Origin: Tretioscincus oriximinensis
Taxonomy: Eukaryota > Chordata > Lepidosauria > Squamata > Gymnophthalmidae
NCBI GenBank assembly: GCA_022410635.1
Contig: JAJVDF010000593.1
Span: 484,895 to 548,894, forward strand
DNA length: 64,000 nucleotides
Reading direction: 5' to 3'
In this document: one piece after another, positions 11,563 through 24,067 of the stretch
Position numbering within the stretch: the stretch's first letter is position 1
Layout: each line of letters opens with the position of its first letter
Notes under the pieces: generated by a model
Databases searched by the model: none
What the model was told of the DNA's origin: nothing
Seen by the model: only the letters and a program-made list of their open reading frames with translations
Translations under genes and position numbers: made by a program

Positions 11563-11699
11563 TTATCATAGGTCTGCCATAGCTTACCTTGGCATGTGGA
11601 TTGCAAGAATTTGTTCACATAAGTCACCAGAAATCAATCTTGGACTTAATGGGACATAACAACAACAAATCAGTGCATAAGACCTTTGCCTTGTTGTCT

Positions 11700-14558
11700 A
11701 CAAGAAGATGACTGAAGAAATGTAAATAATTTTTTCTTCACAATGTATGTGATCTATTTTAGTAAAAAGGGTATTTCAATATGTTAAGAAATCCTCGGTN
11801 AAGGGAAAAAATATTATTACCTGGCACTGGCTTTGGTAAGTCCATTTCAAATGTCGACCACAACAATAAAATATAAGGGTTACATAGCTCTCTGCCCCGG
11901 GATCTTTTGAGCGATGTACAGAGCCCAAAGAAAAAATAACGAAAATAAAAGAAAAAGATGACCACCTCTTCAAACATTATAAAAATCAATGCCTGCTAAA
12001 AGCTGCAGCACTCTTTGGACTAAGTTGTACTTCATCAATCTATATTTAGGTTACTGGGTCACATTACTGTACTTGAGTTACACAAAATGTGCTGCAGCAA
12101 CTTACAATAACTTGAAAACTAGACAGGGATGAAAGCAAAGATAGCAGGTTAACATGCATCACGAATTGGGCACGTTTATTTAGAAGACAGTCTCATGACA
12201 CTTAAATGGTTATCTATATATTCCATATAATGTATCATAAATTAGATTTCAACTCCAAGCATCCAGTTTTAGTATTTGACGGTTAGATACGTTTTAAAGA
12301 CGATAATCGCAATATATTACTTTTGCATNATTTATCACAGCAACGAAACATTCAAAAAATATTATATCATTTTTTGATACAGAAACAGGCTCCTGAGACC
12401 AGGATACCTTCACCAAACTCATTTGTATCATAGCAAATTTTGTAACTATTTTTCAAGCCAGAAAATCAACTAAAAGCACACAAAAATGGCCAAAAGATTT
12501 TTTAACAAACCCCAGACTTATGCTCAGGTAAGTTTACTTTCTTTCTTTACCTTATTTTGGAACAGTTTGTCTTCCTGCTCACCAGTTATGGTAACTTTTC
12601 CTGCAAGATTGAAGTATCCAGTCTTTTTTTTTTTTTTTTTTGGGGGGGGGGGGGAATTGGACAGGATTCAGTGACTTTCTTTGAAAAACATTTCTTTCTA
12701 ATTTTACTCAAGTGGCATTGCATTTTAACCCTCATTTAACATGGCAAGTTCTACCCTCCAGCATGACCTGGGGTGAAGTGGATCAGGGACAGTGCTTCAA
12801 GAATTCCTCCTTTCGCTTCAGTTCCCCAGTTGTGCAACATTCAGTTTATGCTGCTTGCACACGCTCAACACCTAGCTCTGGTGAGATGTGTCCGGGGATA
12901 ACAAAAGGGAGACCAAAGAAAAATGGAGGCAATACTCTTTTTTGTTTAGGAAAAAGAAGGGAAAAATACTATGTAAGCATGACAAGACTAATTAGACAAT
13001 ACTTTTTTTTTCTCCCGATGGAAAAGTAAGCAAATGAAAAAGTCCAAGCGCTCCACAGACATAAGAAACAATTACCTTTGAAAAAGACGTTTCTCCCACA
13101 CAAAATGAATGGAAGGTCATATTTACCCAAACCTGGTGAGATAGTACATTGTATAAAACTAACAACATAGAGAAAAAAGGCAGCATCAAAAGAAAAATCC
13201 CTTTTTTCATTTGGGTCTCTGAATAGCATAAATTACAAAGATTTCTTTTTTCTTCTTTCACATTAGCTTCTTTCACCATTCACTGTTTTTGCCATTACCA
13301 CCCTTCCAAAATAAGGTCTGAGATGGTTTACAATTCNATTGTAACACAAGACATCAAAAATGGTAAAATTATAAAGGGTAAGTTAAATGATAATAATTAA
13401 AATGTTTTTAAAAACTAGACTATTAAACTAAATCAAATAGCTATTCTTTTTTTGTACAAAAGTCTTAGATTCCCTCTGAAGAGACATTCTGGATTAGATC
13501 CAGGAATAAATAGGAAGTAGGGCCTGCCATATTCTGCATTTGAATGTGGATGATAGGTCCACATTCAATGATAATTATATACCAGAATTTATATATTACC
13601 CCAATCAGGATAGCCATTCAAAGCANTAGTCCATATAGGTGTGTATTATGTACTCCAATTATTATGTTCCAAACTCAATGCTTTCCTTTCCCACCTCTGT
13701 CATCAAAGATCCATTTCAATGAAATATGTTAAACAATTTGAATCTTGGACTTTGTCTCATTTTCTTTTAATATTAGTAAAGATAAATAAGCATGGACAAC
13801 TGTATATTTTACCTAACATGTTGTCACTCTTGAATCAAAAAGCTTTTATTGTTTCCAAAAGGCAGGCTGAGTTAACAAGTTNGAATATATATTTCTGGCT
13901 ACTTTTTCTAGAACCTCACTGCATTTGGCTTGGAATGAAATCGTTGAATTGCTTTGTAATCATTTGATCCACTTTGGTTTGCTTCAATGATATTCGAAGC
14001 CTTGAAGCCTTCGTACTTTGAAGCCTAAAGAGGTTTCAGTTGGGCTTATTAAGCATAAAGTTAAAACTCAAATGTCTCCAATGGTTTTACTTAAGTCCTT
14101 TTCTGTTTCATCAGAAGAATTACATTCACGTTAAATTGTATCAGTACCAAATCCTGCTAATATAATGCATTTTTATTTAAGATCTACACCACACTTAAGT
14201 CTACAGTCCTAAAAATATAATACCAATTAGCATTTGTGCAAGGTTACAGAGCGGTAAATGGATCATATTAGAATCCATCTTTAACCCAGAACAAACTTCT
14301 TGACTAGTAACTATCTTTTGTTAAATCTTATCCATTTTGTCCTCCACTCCCGACACACCTCTGCCTACTGCATCTTTACTCTGCTCACCTTCTTAATGGC
14401 ATTTACTTCCCCAAATATATCACAGTCTGTGTAGTTTTGGACCCTGTCTTGGCTTCTCCAAAACCTCCAGTAATCCACATGAACCGTGACATAATTTATC
14501 TTTTGAAAGTTTTCCTGGATATGCATTTTATTTCATCGGAGAGGGTCTCCGGATGTTT
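11700..14558. other. Intron sequence with few features
   Basis: No repeat family or exon recognised apart from the T/G homopolymer run at 12624-12653. The several 60-105 codon ORFs are isolated, overlapping and without domains. Confidence 0.5.
12624..12653 (+). repeat. Homopolymer T run followed by G run
   Basis: About 18 T bases followed by about 12 G bases. No flanking element recognised. Confidence 0.85.
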
Positions 14559-14566
14559 CTATATGC

Positions 14567-14779
14567 TAGGCTGACCAGATTACCACGTTTATTTATTTAT
14601 TTATTTTTTGGGGGGTGAAAACCCGGTTTTGCGGTATCTCCCAGTTTTTCCTGAGGGAATTTTTTTAAAAAAAAAATTCAGAAAAGAACTTTTTGAAAGA
14701 ATTTTCCTCAGCCATGAGGCACTCNAAAACCAGGTTTCTAACACACACACACCCAAAAAGGAGTAATTTGGTCAGCCTA
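14567..14779. mobile_element. Hairpin MITE, hAT-like, family C, copy 1
   Basis: The ends are TAGGCTGACCAG and, inverted, TAGGCTGACCAA. The flanks are a perfect 8-bp duplication, CTATATGC at 14559-14566 and 14780-14787. The arms (aaaacccggttttgcggtatctcc / gaggcactcnaaaaccaggttt) can pair around an A-rich centre. No coding capacity. An 8-bp duplication and TAGG ends fit the hAT superfamily. Confidence 0.8.
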
Positions 14780-15181
14780 CTATATGCAAACCGACGCATA
14801 CACAGATCCTGTTAATAAGGTCTTATTGTCAACATACCAATTCAAACAACAACAGGCCCTGAGCATGGAAACAAAAGGCCCTATTCTTGGATATATTCTG
14901 AAATAAGACTCAGAGCAAAAAGGACAGATATGACTGATGTTTAAAGCAGTAAAAACCCACAGCTTAAAAAAAATACAAAGGATAAATGTTCTATATGTCC
15001 TTAGATCCTGAACAGAATCCATTGACTGTTGATTTAAGAGTTGATAAGCATTGCCTGAGCACTTCTAACAATAATAAAACATCAGAGAGAAGGATGGAGG
15101 TAACAGTAAGTCTTTGAAGAAAGAACTTGAAATCAGAAACAGAACACTGGAAATAGACATAAAGTAGAAAGTATTGTTTAC

Positions 15182-15361
15182 CTGTCAGCTGACATTGATT
15201 AATCTTGTGCTCTGTGATATCACTCAGTGACTCGAACACCTGGAGGCAGCTGTCACAGCTGTGCACAGCTTCTTCTTCTAACTCCTCCCCTTCTTCCGGC
15301 CTTTTCTTACAATCTATCAGCTCTCCATCGTCCGCCTTATCTTCTAGTTTACAGTTCAGAT
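15182..15361 (-). CDS. ZNF521: ZNF521 coding exon 3 (acidic linker and first zinc finger)
   Basis: A textbook acceptor (GATTTTCTTTCAG) precedes 180 bases and the donor ACAG|GTAAAC. The exon begins AT, completing an Asp codon, and ends with one G (phase 1-1). It encodes residues 33-92: an acidic stretch (LNCKLEDKADDGELIDCKK, then a run of Glu) followed by a zinc finger with C68, C71, H84 and C89. The segment VFESLSDITEHKINQCQLT is identical to ZNF521 as I remember it and differs from ZNF423, which settles the paralogue. ZNF521 has about 30 Kruppel-type fingers and modulates haematopoietic, neural and adipocyte differentiation in the nucleus; the exon with most of the fingers is not in this window. 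Confidence 0.95.
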
Positions 15362-15699
15362 CTGAAAGAAAATCAAGAACTATGACCCAAGGACTTTTAA
15401 AGAGGGGTTTTTTCCCCTNTAAAGAGAGGTTAGGTTGTGTTTAGAGGTGCCTCCAAGAGCGGCTTGGCGGCACCTCAGAGACAGTGCGCTGTACTCGTCT
15501 TCTTGACCTTCTCTAATCACGTTTTGTAGCATGGAATATGAGGCGGATGAGCAGATGGGTGTGTCAACAATCCCGGCTGTGATTAGGCACAGCAAAAATA
15601 AGCATCTCTGGCTTTGTCCAGAAAGAGTCAATAAGCTGCTTGCAAGCCCAATTTGTGTTGCATTTGCCACACCAGGTTGCGATATAAACTGATACATTC

Positions 15700-17390
15700 T
15701 AGGGTTTAGACCCGATTACCGGATTATTGGTCTTCTGGGAAAACAATTATTGAATACCTTAGACTGTGATGTGTAGATCTCATCGGAAATAGGCAAAACA
15801 GCAAAACTCAAATCCGGGAATAAACAAGTGACTTATGAATGCAACGCCTGCGGTGCTGAGATTGTTTAGGGAAGGCTTTTAAGTTTTACACATTGGTCTG
15901 CTCTCACCTGTCTCATAACAGTCTGTGCTAGAAAAGGTGGATTGTGGAAGGAGTGGGAACATGAATGCCACATGGCCTCCAGTTACCATTAAAAAATCTG
16001 TAATTTATCATTATTTCTTTAAAAAGCACTAAATGAAAATTGTACTGTCCAAAGTAATAAATATTCCCGATTAAAAGTCATTATTCTTGATCTTTGCAGC
16101 CCACTCTCTCAAACATTTGTAATGCCTTACCTTACTTCTCATAAACACACACACACAATCACACAATACTGGCAGTATGATATAAAAATGTATGTTATTG
16201 AGGTGCAATTAAATTGGATTTTCATATTTATCTGAGCAGCCACTGTATAAAGTTAATCTGAGAAATCCCTTTTGCTGTGTCTACACACAATCTCAAGTCA
16301 GGGTTTGTTTGCGGATTCTATGCATTTAGAGAGAACCTTCCTGGCACTTTACGTTACTTAAAAAGGAGAACAGTTTTTGACTTGAACTCACACCACATGA
16401 TCACTTTTCTATATTTTACTGTTCAATAAACAAGGGAAGCACCCATTTTATCAATGAATTTTCTTCTCAAACAGGTAGTACCCTGTAAAAACAGCACTTC
16501 CATTTGTAACAGTTAATTCTGTCAAGTTTAATACAACTATTGGGGGCTTTTCATCACTTGAATAATTTAAAAGAATAAATCCCATCTACAACTCAGCACT
16601 ATCTAATGAAAAAGACAAAATGTACCAGAGAGTGAATTCAGGAGATTTTGATTTAACTTGTTTTTAAAGTAAAGGCTAGCCAATTTGCCATGAGAATGAA
16701 TCTGACGCATTTCACTAAACGGACAAATTATCAGTATATTTCATTTTATTGCCAGCTAAAATTAAAAATAATTATCCACGCTTTAAAATTAGAAGTTCTA
16801 AAATTATTTAAACTCCTTGCTAATTAACCAAAGTAGTAGCAACCCACAGAGGATAAATAGCCCTGGAGGTTCCTCTTCCATCGTTATACATTTTAACAGG
16901 TGTACCGAGGATCAAACAGATAATCTAGTTGTAATTCCACTTTTGCAATGAAGAGCTCAATAAGAGGTTATAACGTATTGTAACTGGTTGACACAAATCC
17001 CTTGCACAAAGTAAAAAACTGCTAATCACCCAGATCCATTTCACTGTGCAACGACTGCAAAAGCTTTACGGAGGCAACAATTTAGGTCTCTTTCTAATGT
17101 TTCACGTGTTCCTTTCTGAAGGATGCTGTTCCTAATGAGACTTTTATATATACCGTAATACTAGAAAAGTATGCTTTGCCACAAAGACAGGAAACAATGC
17201 TCATGTGCAGAGAAGGCAAATTAATCAGGCACTAAAAACATGTAAAATTTGCTTAGACACTAAGGGATGCATATTTCCTTCTCTCTCTCTCTCTGACCTT
17301 GCCAGCATCTCTGAGCACATAGGTAAGCTAATTAATCTTGAGCAAAAAACAGAGATGTGGAAGAGTATCTGAAACAAAACAGACTAAGAA
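15700..17390. other. Intron 2 sequence, no feature recognised
   Basis: Unique-looking; short (CA)n at 16145-16160 and (CT)n near 17280-17295 only. No exon recognised. Confidence 0.5.
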
Positions 17391-17394
17391 GAAA

Positions 17395-17695
17395 AACTGG
17401 ATTTTTTATACCCCGCTTTCATCACCTGAAGGGACTCAAAGCAGCATACATACTGTTTTTTGCTCGAAGGCTTAAATTCTATCTTCCTCAATTACCTATT
17501 AATCTACTTGTAATTGCTCAATTTCAAAAAGCTAAGTTGGTTGAAGCTAAGGCCAGTGGAGGGCGCTCACCGCTCTCCACCGCAAAAAATGGGCTTCGAA
17601 GAAACAACTTCTCTGTTGAAAGGCCTGTTCTTAATCTCTGCATCACCATACTTTATAAGTGATAGCTTTAAAGCATTGATACAAACAAGATCTAT
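17395..17695 (-). mobile_element. tRNA-derived SINE, family D, copy 2
   Basis: Matches the family: ttttataccccgctttcatc, cacctgaagggactcaaagc, ggccagtggagggcgctcacc, cttcgaag-aac. The head is at the right end, hence minus strand. Confidence 0.7.
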
Positions 17696-18539
17696 TATAA
17701 AGATTCTATGAAGAACCAAAACATGTTCCCCTTAAAAGATTAAGAGAACAATAAAGTTGTATGTAAGGAAAACATACATCTCTGTGCCATCCCGTGTGTA
17801 TATTAGATAATCATAGTCAATTTCACATTGCACCTAGGGGTGGATTTTCACACTGCCCATGGAATAGTAAAGGCAAGCTATTGCAACACAGTTCCCATTC
17901 CTAATTGTCCCATAACAAGAAGAGATAATTCACATTGTCAGTTGTTTGATTTCTCCACAAGCACTCCAAAATTCTTAAAACTTGTCTTTGTGTGATCAAC
18001 TTAAAAGTTGACGACACAAGGTTAAGTTTAAGGCACGTTTCCTGGAAAGTGTGGATGCTGTACACCAAGCCCTCGTGTCAATGACATGCTTTCATCCAAT
18101 TGCTGTAAAGGGGGGAGGGACAACCAAGCACGTCAGATCACAATCAGAATCCCTGTATCATCACCTCCTCCTGTTGCTGCTGCTGTTGCGTCTTGGGATG
18201 TTTCTCAGTCTGCTCTGAGACTTTCCACCTGTTGATTGCATCAGTTTATAAATAGGGACCAGGAGATTGCCTTCATTCTGGTTGCCTTACATTTGGTGAG
18301 TCCTTCACTGCAGGGATATTGTACAGAGCACTCTCTCTCCCTCAAAGTGTGAACAGAAAGGATAGCTAGAGGAGCCGTTCTATAGGGACTGCTTCAAATA
18401 AGTAAGTGTGAATCCACACTAGGAGTCTTCTTTTCACACATTAGTGTGGTCATGAACTAAAGGAAGTCCAGACTGGAGCCAGTCAGATTCCTTGTATGCT
18501 TACTGGTCCAGTGCACCAGTTCTGCAGCTATGTGGTTCT

Positions 18540-18665
18540 CATAAGAACATAAGAGGAACCCTGCTGAATTGGGACAGACCTCATCTAGTCCAAAATTCTG
18601 CCCCACACAGCACCCCACCAGATGCACTAGGACAATCTCAAGCAGGAGAAGGAAAAACTCTCACT
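18540..18665 (-). mobile_element. CR1-like LINE 3' end
   Basis: Reverse complement of the recurring 3' terminus: ataagaacataagaggaaccctgctgaat, catctagtcc, accccaccagatgcac, gagaaggaaaaactctcac. Short, 5'-truncated. Confidence 0.68.
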
Positions 18666-18669
18666 TTTA

Positions 18670-20160
18670 GAAGCTCCCCTGTTACAAAGGAGGTATTTGA
18701 ATGAATACTATCTGATTTTAGGACAATTATTTAATGTGGGCCTTCAACACTCTACCTGGATCTCAAATTTACTAGTAATATATTCCCAACTTTTTCGGCT
18801 ACTTCAGCCAAGCAGTTAAAAAAAACCCTCCACTAGGTTATAAGCAGCGAAGGAAAAGAAATAATTGTCTTAACTGTTACAAACTGACCCCGACATCATT
18901 AAACACTTGTTGGAAGGCAGCATGTGCACAATGCATACTATTAGATGTTCAGCTCAGGCTCAGAGTTTCATCTCATAAAACTGACAGCACTCAGGGAGAT
19001 GTGGGCACTGGGTCTGAATTTTAACATGACTATTTAAATGCTGCACATAAAGTTTACAGACCTGTTTGTTTTAAAATAAGGGAAGAGTCAGACTTTGCTT
19101 TAAGTAGCATGCTAGAGGGGAGACAGATGCAGTAGTAGCGCATGCTTATTATTCATGAATGCTGGCCCTTAACAGGAATCCAATAATTCAGCAGACATGC
19201 ACACACTGAACGCACAGAGCTTAGGATATGGAACCTGGAAAACTGCTTATGACAGCATGTATTGCAAAAGCACAACTTTCTTTTAANATAAGAATTATGT
19301 TTTCTAATAACATAATGACCCATTAAGAAAAGGAAAGAATGGCTTCAATTTATGCATTCATGGATACAAGCCTATTGGGAAGGGAGACGGGCATATTAGC
19401 CCTTCTGCAGCAGCTTTAGAGATTATGCTCTAGCAAAGCACTATGGTAGTTTTCAGGTCAATTCTTCAGGGGGGGAACCTGTGAGACCTTGGTATGGTCA
19501 CAGGCTCCACATAATGGGCTGTGGCAGCCTCTGCCCTTCATGATGAATATATTTACACTATTTCATTTTTGTTCGGTTGGAGTGTTTGTTATCCATTTCC
19601 AAACAAGGACAAAGGTAACTGAAAATGACTGAATGGTTTTAAAAATGATACAGCTGAATAAAAAGTTTCAAGCAGAAGCACCAGATCTGCAAAATGCAGT
19701 TTTGAACGTAAAAAATGTGCCCACCACTGGGTCTTGTTTTAGAAATGTCCTGTTTAAACAGTTATAAACACAACTCAGTTTGGGGGAAGAGAGAGTAGAC
19801 ATCAGTAGAAAAAACTATCAGGATCTTAACCTGCAGGTTTACTTTGAAATGAATTTTAATGATACATGAAGTATGGCTATTGATTCTAATCAGTCCATTT
19901 TCTGAATTCTTTGACAATTATGGCTAGTACAGTAGAATGGCCTTTTCAATTTGTAATCCTTCCTTATTCCAGAATTCATAAAGCCACTTTTTATGTCAAG
20001 CAGCTTCCAGAATGCAGCTGATAGTAGCCACAGAAAAGCAAAGCATGCTTCAGAATATCCTGCTCTCTGTTTCCATCCTTCCTAGTTCCCCTCTTGACTA
20101 GATCATCTTTCTTCTTAGGCTTGATTGAATTCACTTCAGTAGGTGACTCAGCGTGATATG
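18670..20160. other. Intron 2 sequence, no feature recognised
   Basis: Unique-looking AT-rich DNA. No ORF, exon or repeat family supported. Confidence 0.5.
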
Positions 20161-20163
20161 TCT

Positions 20164-20240
20164 TAGGCCCCATTTGCACAGGCTCAGTAATCCATTTCCT
20201 GCTCTAAAATGGATTACTGAGCCTGTGCAAGCAGGGCCTA
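20164..20240. repeat. 77-bp near-perfect hairpin
   Basis: The left arm TAGGCCCCATTTGCACAGGC plus TCAGTAATCCATTT pairs with the right arm (inverted) TAGGCCCTGCTTGCACAGGC plus the same 14 bases, around an 8-base loop. The size and loop are those of a precursor-microRNA-like hairpin or a minimal foldback MITE. No 8-bp target duplication was found. Confidence 0.7.
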
Positions 20241-20859
20241 AAATGCATATCAGATTTTAGTTCCATTTTAATGTATTTCAAATAAATATAATCAACTGCT
20301 TGATTTGTTTGAAATTTTGATTCCTTGCCTCCTCTTAGAAGAACGCCCCTTAACAAAGATTTAGAAATGCCTGCTAGGTAGATGACTCCTGCTAAATTAA
20401 AACAACTGGCCAAACCTCAATTTTTAATTAATTTAGAAAGTTTTCCCAAGGTTTTTGCCATTTTTTAAAAAACTGCCATACTGCTCGGTTCTTTCAGGGA
20501 AGGCTATGAGCTAGAAAGCATTCCAATGCATCACGGATCAGTCCTATTTTGGGGTCTCAAAGTCTCNTCTACTAAAACACATCATGGCATCACAGAATCA
20601 GCCAAGACAAAGCTTTTAGAAAAGCTATGATTTCTCGACTATAAAATGTGTATTACTGAAAGCTGAGTGATCTGAAGTTTTTTATACCTTTTATATCAGA
20701 AAAGGTACTTTTATTTTAGCTGNCTGCTGCTGCTTTATCCTTTGAAAATGAGAGGAAGAAGATTTTCCATAGTGCAAGTTCTTGATGTTTACACGAATAC
20801 AAATAATTTATATATAAACTAATGGAATTGGACCGTTGCTTTGTGGTAATGCAACAGGC

Positions 20860-21020
20860 TGTAACCCTTCCTTCTCCTTGCTCTCATTCATGCCTCCACT
20901 CCCTCCCTCTCCCACTCCCTCTCATCCCCTTTTCACTTGCTGCTTCGTTTCATTCCTTCTTTCTTTCCATTTCCTTTCCTTCCTTTCTTCTTTTCTTTTC
21001 TTCCTTTCCCTCCCAGTACT
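20860..21020 (+). repeat. Pyrimidine-rich (CT) tract
   Basis: About 150 bases composed mostly of C and T (ccttcttt, cccactccctct). The long proline/serine/phenylalanine ORFs over it are a composition effect. Confidence 0.8.
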
Positions 21021-21186
21021 GGTTCCAGTACTAAACCCAGAGGGTATTCTAATTCTCACATCTTTTCACCCAGAGAACTGTACATTTATTACTTTCCTCT
21101 GTTTACTGTCTTTAAGCCAATTTCTAAATCAGGATTCTGGTCTCTGGGTTGCTTTATTCTGGAATATTCAGCAATAGTGGAAATAA

Positions 21187-21397
21187 TCTAGCAAGGGGTT
21201 CTCGCAGCACCTTAGAGACTAACGAGGAAACGAGAGGCACGAACGTTTGTAGACAAGAGCTACTACTTTGTAATACACTTTTCTATGAAAGCTTATGATG
21301 CCTACATTTTTCTTGATAGTCTCTAAAGCGCTACAAGCTCTTCTTGCTAGATGTTCCCAATAAAGACTAACACGGCTATTTCTTTGATATCTTCTAC
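21187..21397 (+). mobile_element. Penelope-like palindromic element, copy
   Basis: Two diverged arms: gcagcaccttagagactaacgagg ... gaacgtttgtagac on the left, and gaaagcttatgatgcc ... gatagtctctaaagcgctac on the right. It ends with gactaacacggctatttcttt. Flanks AGTGGAAATAA (21176-21186) and AGTGGAATAA (21398-21407) suggest a target duplication. Old and degraded. Confidence 0.6.
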
Positions 21398-21447
21398 AGT
21401 GGAATAAATAAGTGACTTATTTAGAAACTACTTCTCTCACACACAGG

Positions 21448-21650
21448 AATGGCAATAGCTCAGTTGTACAGCAAACTTCTTAGAGAACAGGAGATTTCCA
21501 GTTCGATCCCCAGCCTTCTTCCAAAAGTAGGCAGTGACAAATCATTTCTGGATCTCCGCCAAGAAAACGGCACAGTGTTACCCACAGAGTAAGGTTCCCA
21601 TTTAAAAACAAGATAGAGCTTTGCAATTATAATGGCTAAAGAAAACAGCA
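21448..21650 (+). mobile_element. tRNA-derived SINE
   Basis: The tRNA-like head has an A box (TAGCTCAGTTG) and a B box (AGTTCGATCCCC), spaced as in a tRNA gene, then a body with aggcagtgacaaatcatttctgg and gccaagaaaacggca. A related diverged copy lies at 34245-34480. It is not an intact tRNA gene because the acceptor arms are missing. Confidence 0.62.
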
Positions 21651-22974
21651 CTTATCAGGTACACGTTCTAATGCCAGCTGCACTTTTCACACGCTTTAAA
21701 AGTGCAAAGTTCTACCACAGTTTATATATGAGAACCATACCATAATCGGGAGCCGGTCACAAACAATTAATTTCCATACTGCAAAACCCAGTATCATATT
21801 AAAAAACAGAACATCAGATTTGGCTTGGTAACCAACTGCAGCTATTAACCCAGTACAAAATAAACTGTTGCTTTCTGTTCCTGGTTGTTTTAAACATTAT
21901 TTACTTATTTAATACATTTTCCCCAATATTTTTTTCATCCTGATGAGTAGCACTCTTCTACTTTCTCCTCCTAAGAGACGTAACTGCTGTAACAGGGTCT
22001 AATAAAACCGCAATTTTGAAGAAGAATGAAAAACTGCAAAGACTTTAAAGAGTTAGCAGTAATAAACCCATGGACTTCAATTAATTTCCAGTAAGAGATT
22101 GGTTTAAGGCCAACTAACAGAAATTCTATTCTGTCCAAGTAAAAATTACGTTTCACCACATTTACTTTTTATAACCTATATAAAAGTCAAGTTAAAAAGT
22201 AATGAATATCTAAAAGCCATCTCAGCAGACTGGCAAAGACAATCTGCATACTTGAAACTCATCTTGCATATTTCTCTCCACGCAACAAAGATCCGTAACT
22301 GATCAAGAGCCTAAAAATGTCAAGCTACCAGGAAAAAAGCCCAGTTTCCAGTCCATTTGACTGTGTTTTAATGGACCTCCTTCCAAGCCACTTCTGCATG
22401 GAAAAGTGCTGGCAAAAGAAAGCAAAACTAAAAGATCATGTGGTTATAATTATGACCAGGAAAGGAATATTTCTGCAGTTTAGCAGTGAAGTAAAACTCT
22501 GTCGCTGTCTACTCCCAACAGTGTCCATCGCAAAACAACTGCCTCATTAAATCTCTGCAGTAAGATTAATATGCCGTAGCTGCACTACATTTATAACTTG
22601 GTACTCCATAAAAAGCACATTTAATAGAAAGAGTCAGAGCTTTGATACCAAAGTATTACTAGAAAAACTTTTAACAGCATGTACAGGGTTTCTTCTGTTC
22701 CTTTTGTGTGAATAAAACAGAACTAACAGCTTTCTGTTTCCATTGGAAGGGTGAAAGTTTTTACAGAACACCCATGAAAAATACCTCACTAAGTATCTGC
22801 GATTATTTTCAAGTATCTGCTGACCCCACAGATGAAAATGAACAAGCAACTATTTAAATAAAGCTTTTGGCTTTGCTTCACACTACATGTAATGTACTAC
22901 TTGAAACAGCTTGGTTTTAAATATTTTGTTCTATTTCACAAGCCCAAACAAAAAGTAAAAAGAGTTTCCCCATG

Positions 22975-23500
22975 ACACAGCTTGCTTCGCTATTTCTTGT
23001 AAAATGTGCTCACCATCCACACCCACCTGCCTAAAGGTTTCCATGCTATTCTGACACATTGCTTAGCAATCTTGTCACATGACGAGCCCCATAAGGCATT
23101 TCTGCACTTGCCTTACTACAATTGCCAGCATTCTCTGCGAGCCTTTCTATAATTCCCAAGCATTCTCTGCAAGCCAAGAGCCAATGAACTTTTACATGTT
23201 GCCCCAAAGTCTTACGAGATTTGCCAAGTTCACATTGCTGAATGCCCTCACTAAGCTTTCTTTCAGATTTTACAAAATGCCTGCTGTTGAACTGCACAAA
23301 CTGTGAGGGCTAGAAATTCCGTGACAACAGACCTTTCTAGCAAGGAGAACACTGTACATGTGTGACCTCATGGGATGGATTGAAGGTGATGTTGCTATCA
23401 ACTTGGTAGAAATCGTGCTTAGGGATGAGGCCTTAGTCTGGACAGGTTTTCCTCTGGACAGATTTCTTGAGAAGTTTGGATGCTGCATCTGGATCCCCCC
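22975..23500 (+). repeat. Unclassified dispersed repeat, family B, copy 2
   Basis: Carries all anchor blocks of the family: acgagccccataaggcatttctgcacttgcc, actacaattgccagcattctc, aagccaagagccaatgaac, gattttacaaaatgcc, acagaccttt. Extends upstream to about the tgcttcgctatttcttgt segment shared with copy 4. Confidence 0.55.
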
Positions 23501-23609
23501 AGATATGGGAAAATAATAAGTACTTAACTGCCTTCACAGGTATAGTGCTATGACCTCTTCTGCTCTAAATAACTGCAGTGGTGGCAGCTGCAGATATACC
23601 AGGAACCAG

Positions 23610-24055
23610 CAGCGGCTCATAAGGGTAGGATTGGGAGTTCACACAGGCTTCCTTGGGAGTCCTGGCCATCATTCCTAGCCAGATGACCAACTTAATTTCC
23701 TGCCTCTGTCCATTCAGNCAAATAATCAGGCATGCAACATGGAGACATAGAGCAGCAGTCTGTGTTATTGACCTGGGAGCAGCAACAGCCATGTTAGCGG
23801 AAGTCCTCCAATTTCCAAGAAGGAAAGCAAAGCAGAAGCAGTTTTGGCTATTGTTTCTGCTAGCATTGTTGGTTCCTCCTTTCTCTCTGTTTCCTTAGAA
23901 GATGGAGTATCTCCCCCATTACATGGCTGCCATCATTCCGAAATCAGTAACATAGACTGCTGCTCTGTGCCTCCATGTCACTCACTTGGCCAGGACTCCC
24001 TACGGGGTCTGTACAAACTACAGTCACACTCTTACAAGCCAATGCTGCCAGAAAC
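23610..24055. repeat. Foldback structure of about 445 bp
   Basis: Outer arms gggagtcctggcc (23655-23667) and ggccaggactccc (23989-24001), inner arms atggagacatagagcagcagtctgtgtta and its diverged complement at 23949-23976. Flanking arm sequence continues with lower identity. The interior is not palindromic. Probably a foldback DNA transposon; a CR1 3' end abuts its right side. Confidence 0.5.
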
Positions 24056-24067
24056 ATAAGTAGAAGA

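Larger units (their letters stand above)
1..15181 (-). other. ZNF521: ZNF521 intron 3 (partial, continues past position 1)
   Basis: Starts at the GTAAAC donor of exon 3 and runs off the window. I searched the translated frames for the next ZNF521 sequence (acidic linker, then the finger beginning YPCQFCDKSF) and found none, so the large zinc-finger exon lies outside. Confidence 0.8.

Noticed and set aside
20836..21191. Overlapping plus-strand ORFs of 84-113 codons
   Set aside because: Translation of a pyrimidine tract; composition artefact.
21449..21520. tRNA gene
   Set aside because: A and B boxes are present, but acceptor-stem pairing is absent and the body continues as a SINE.
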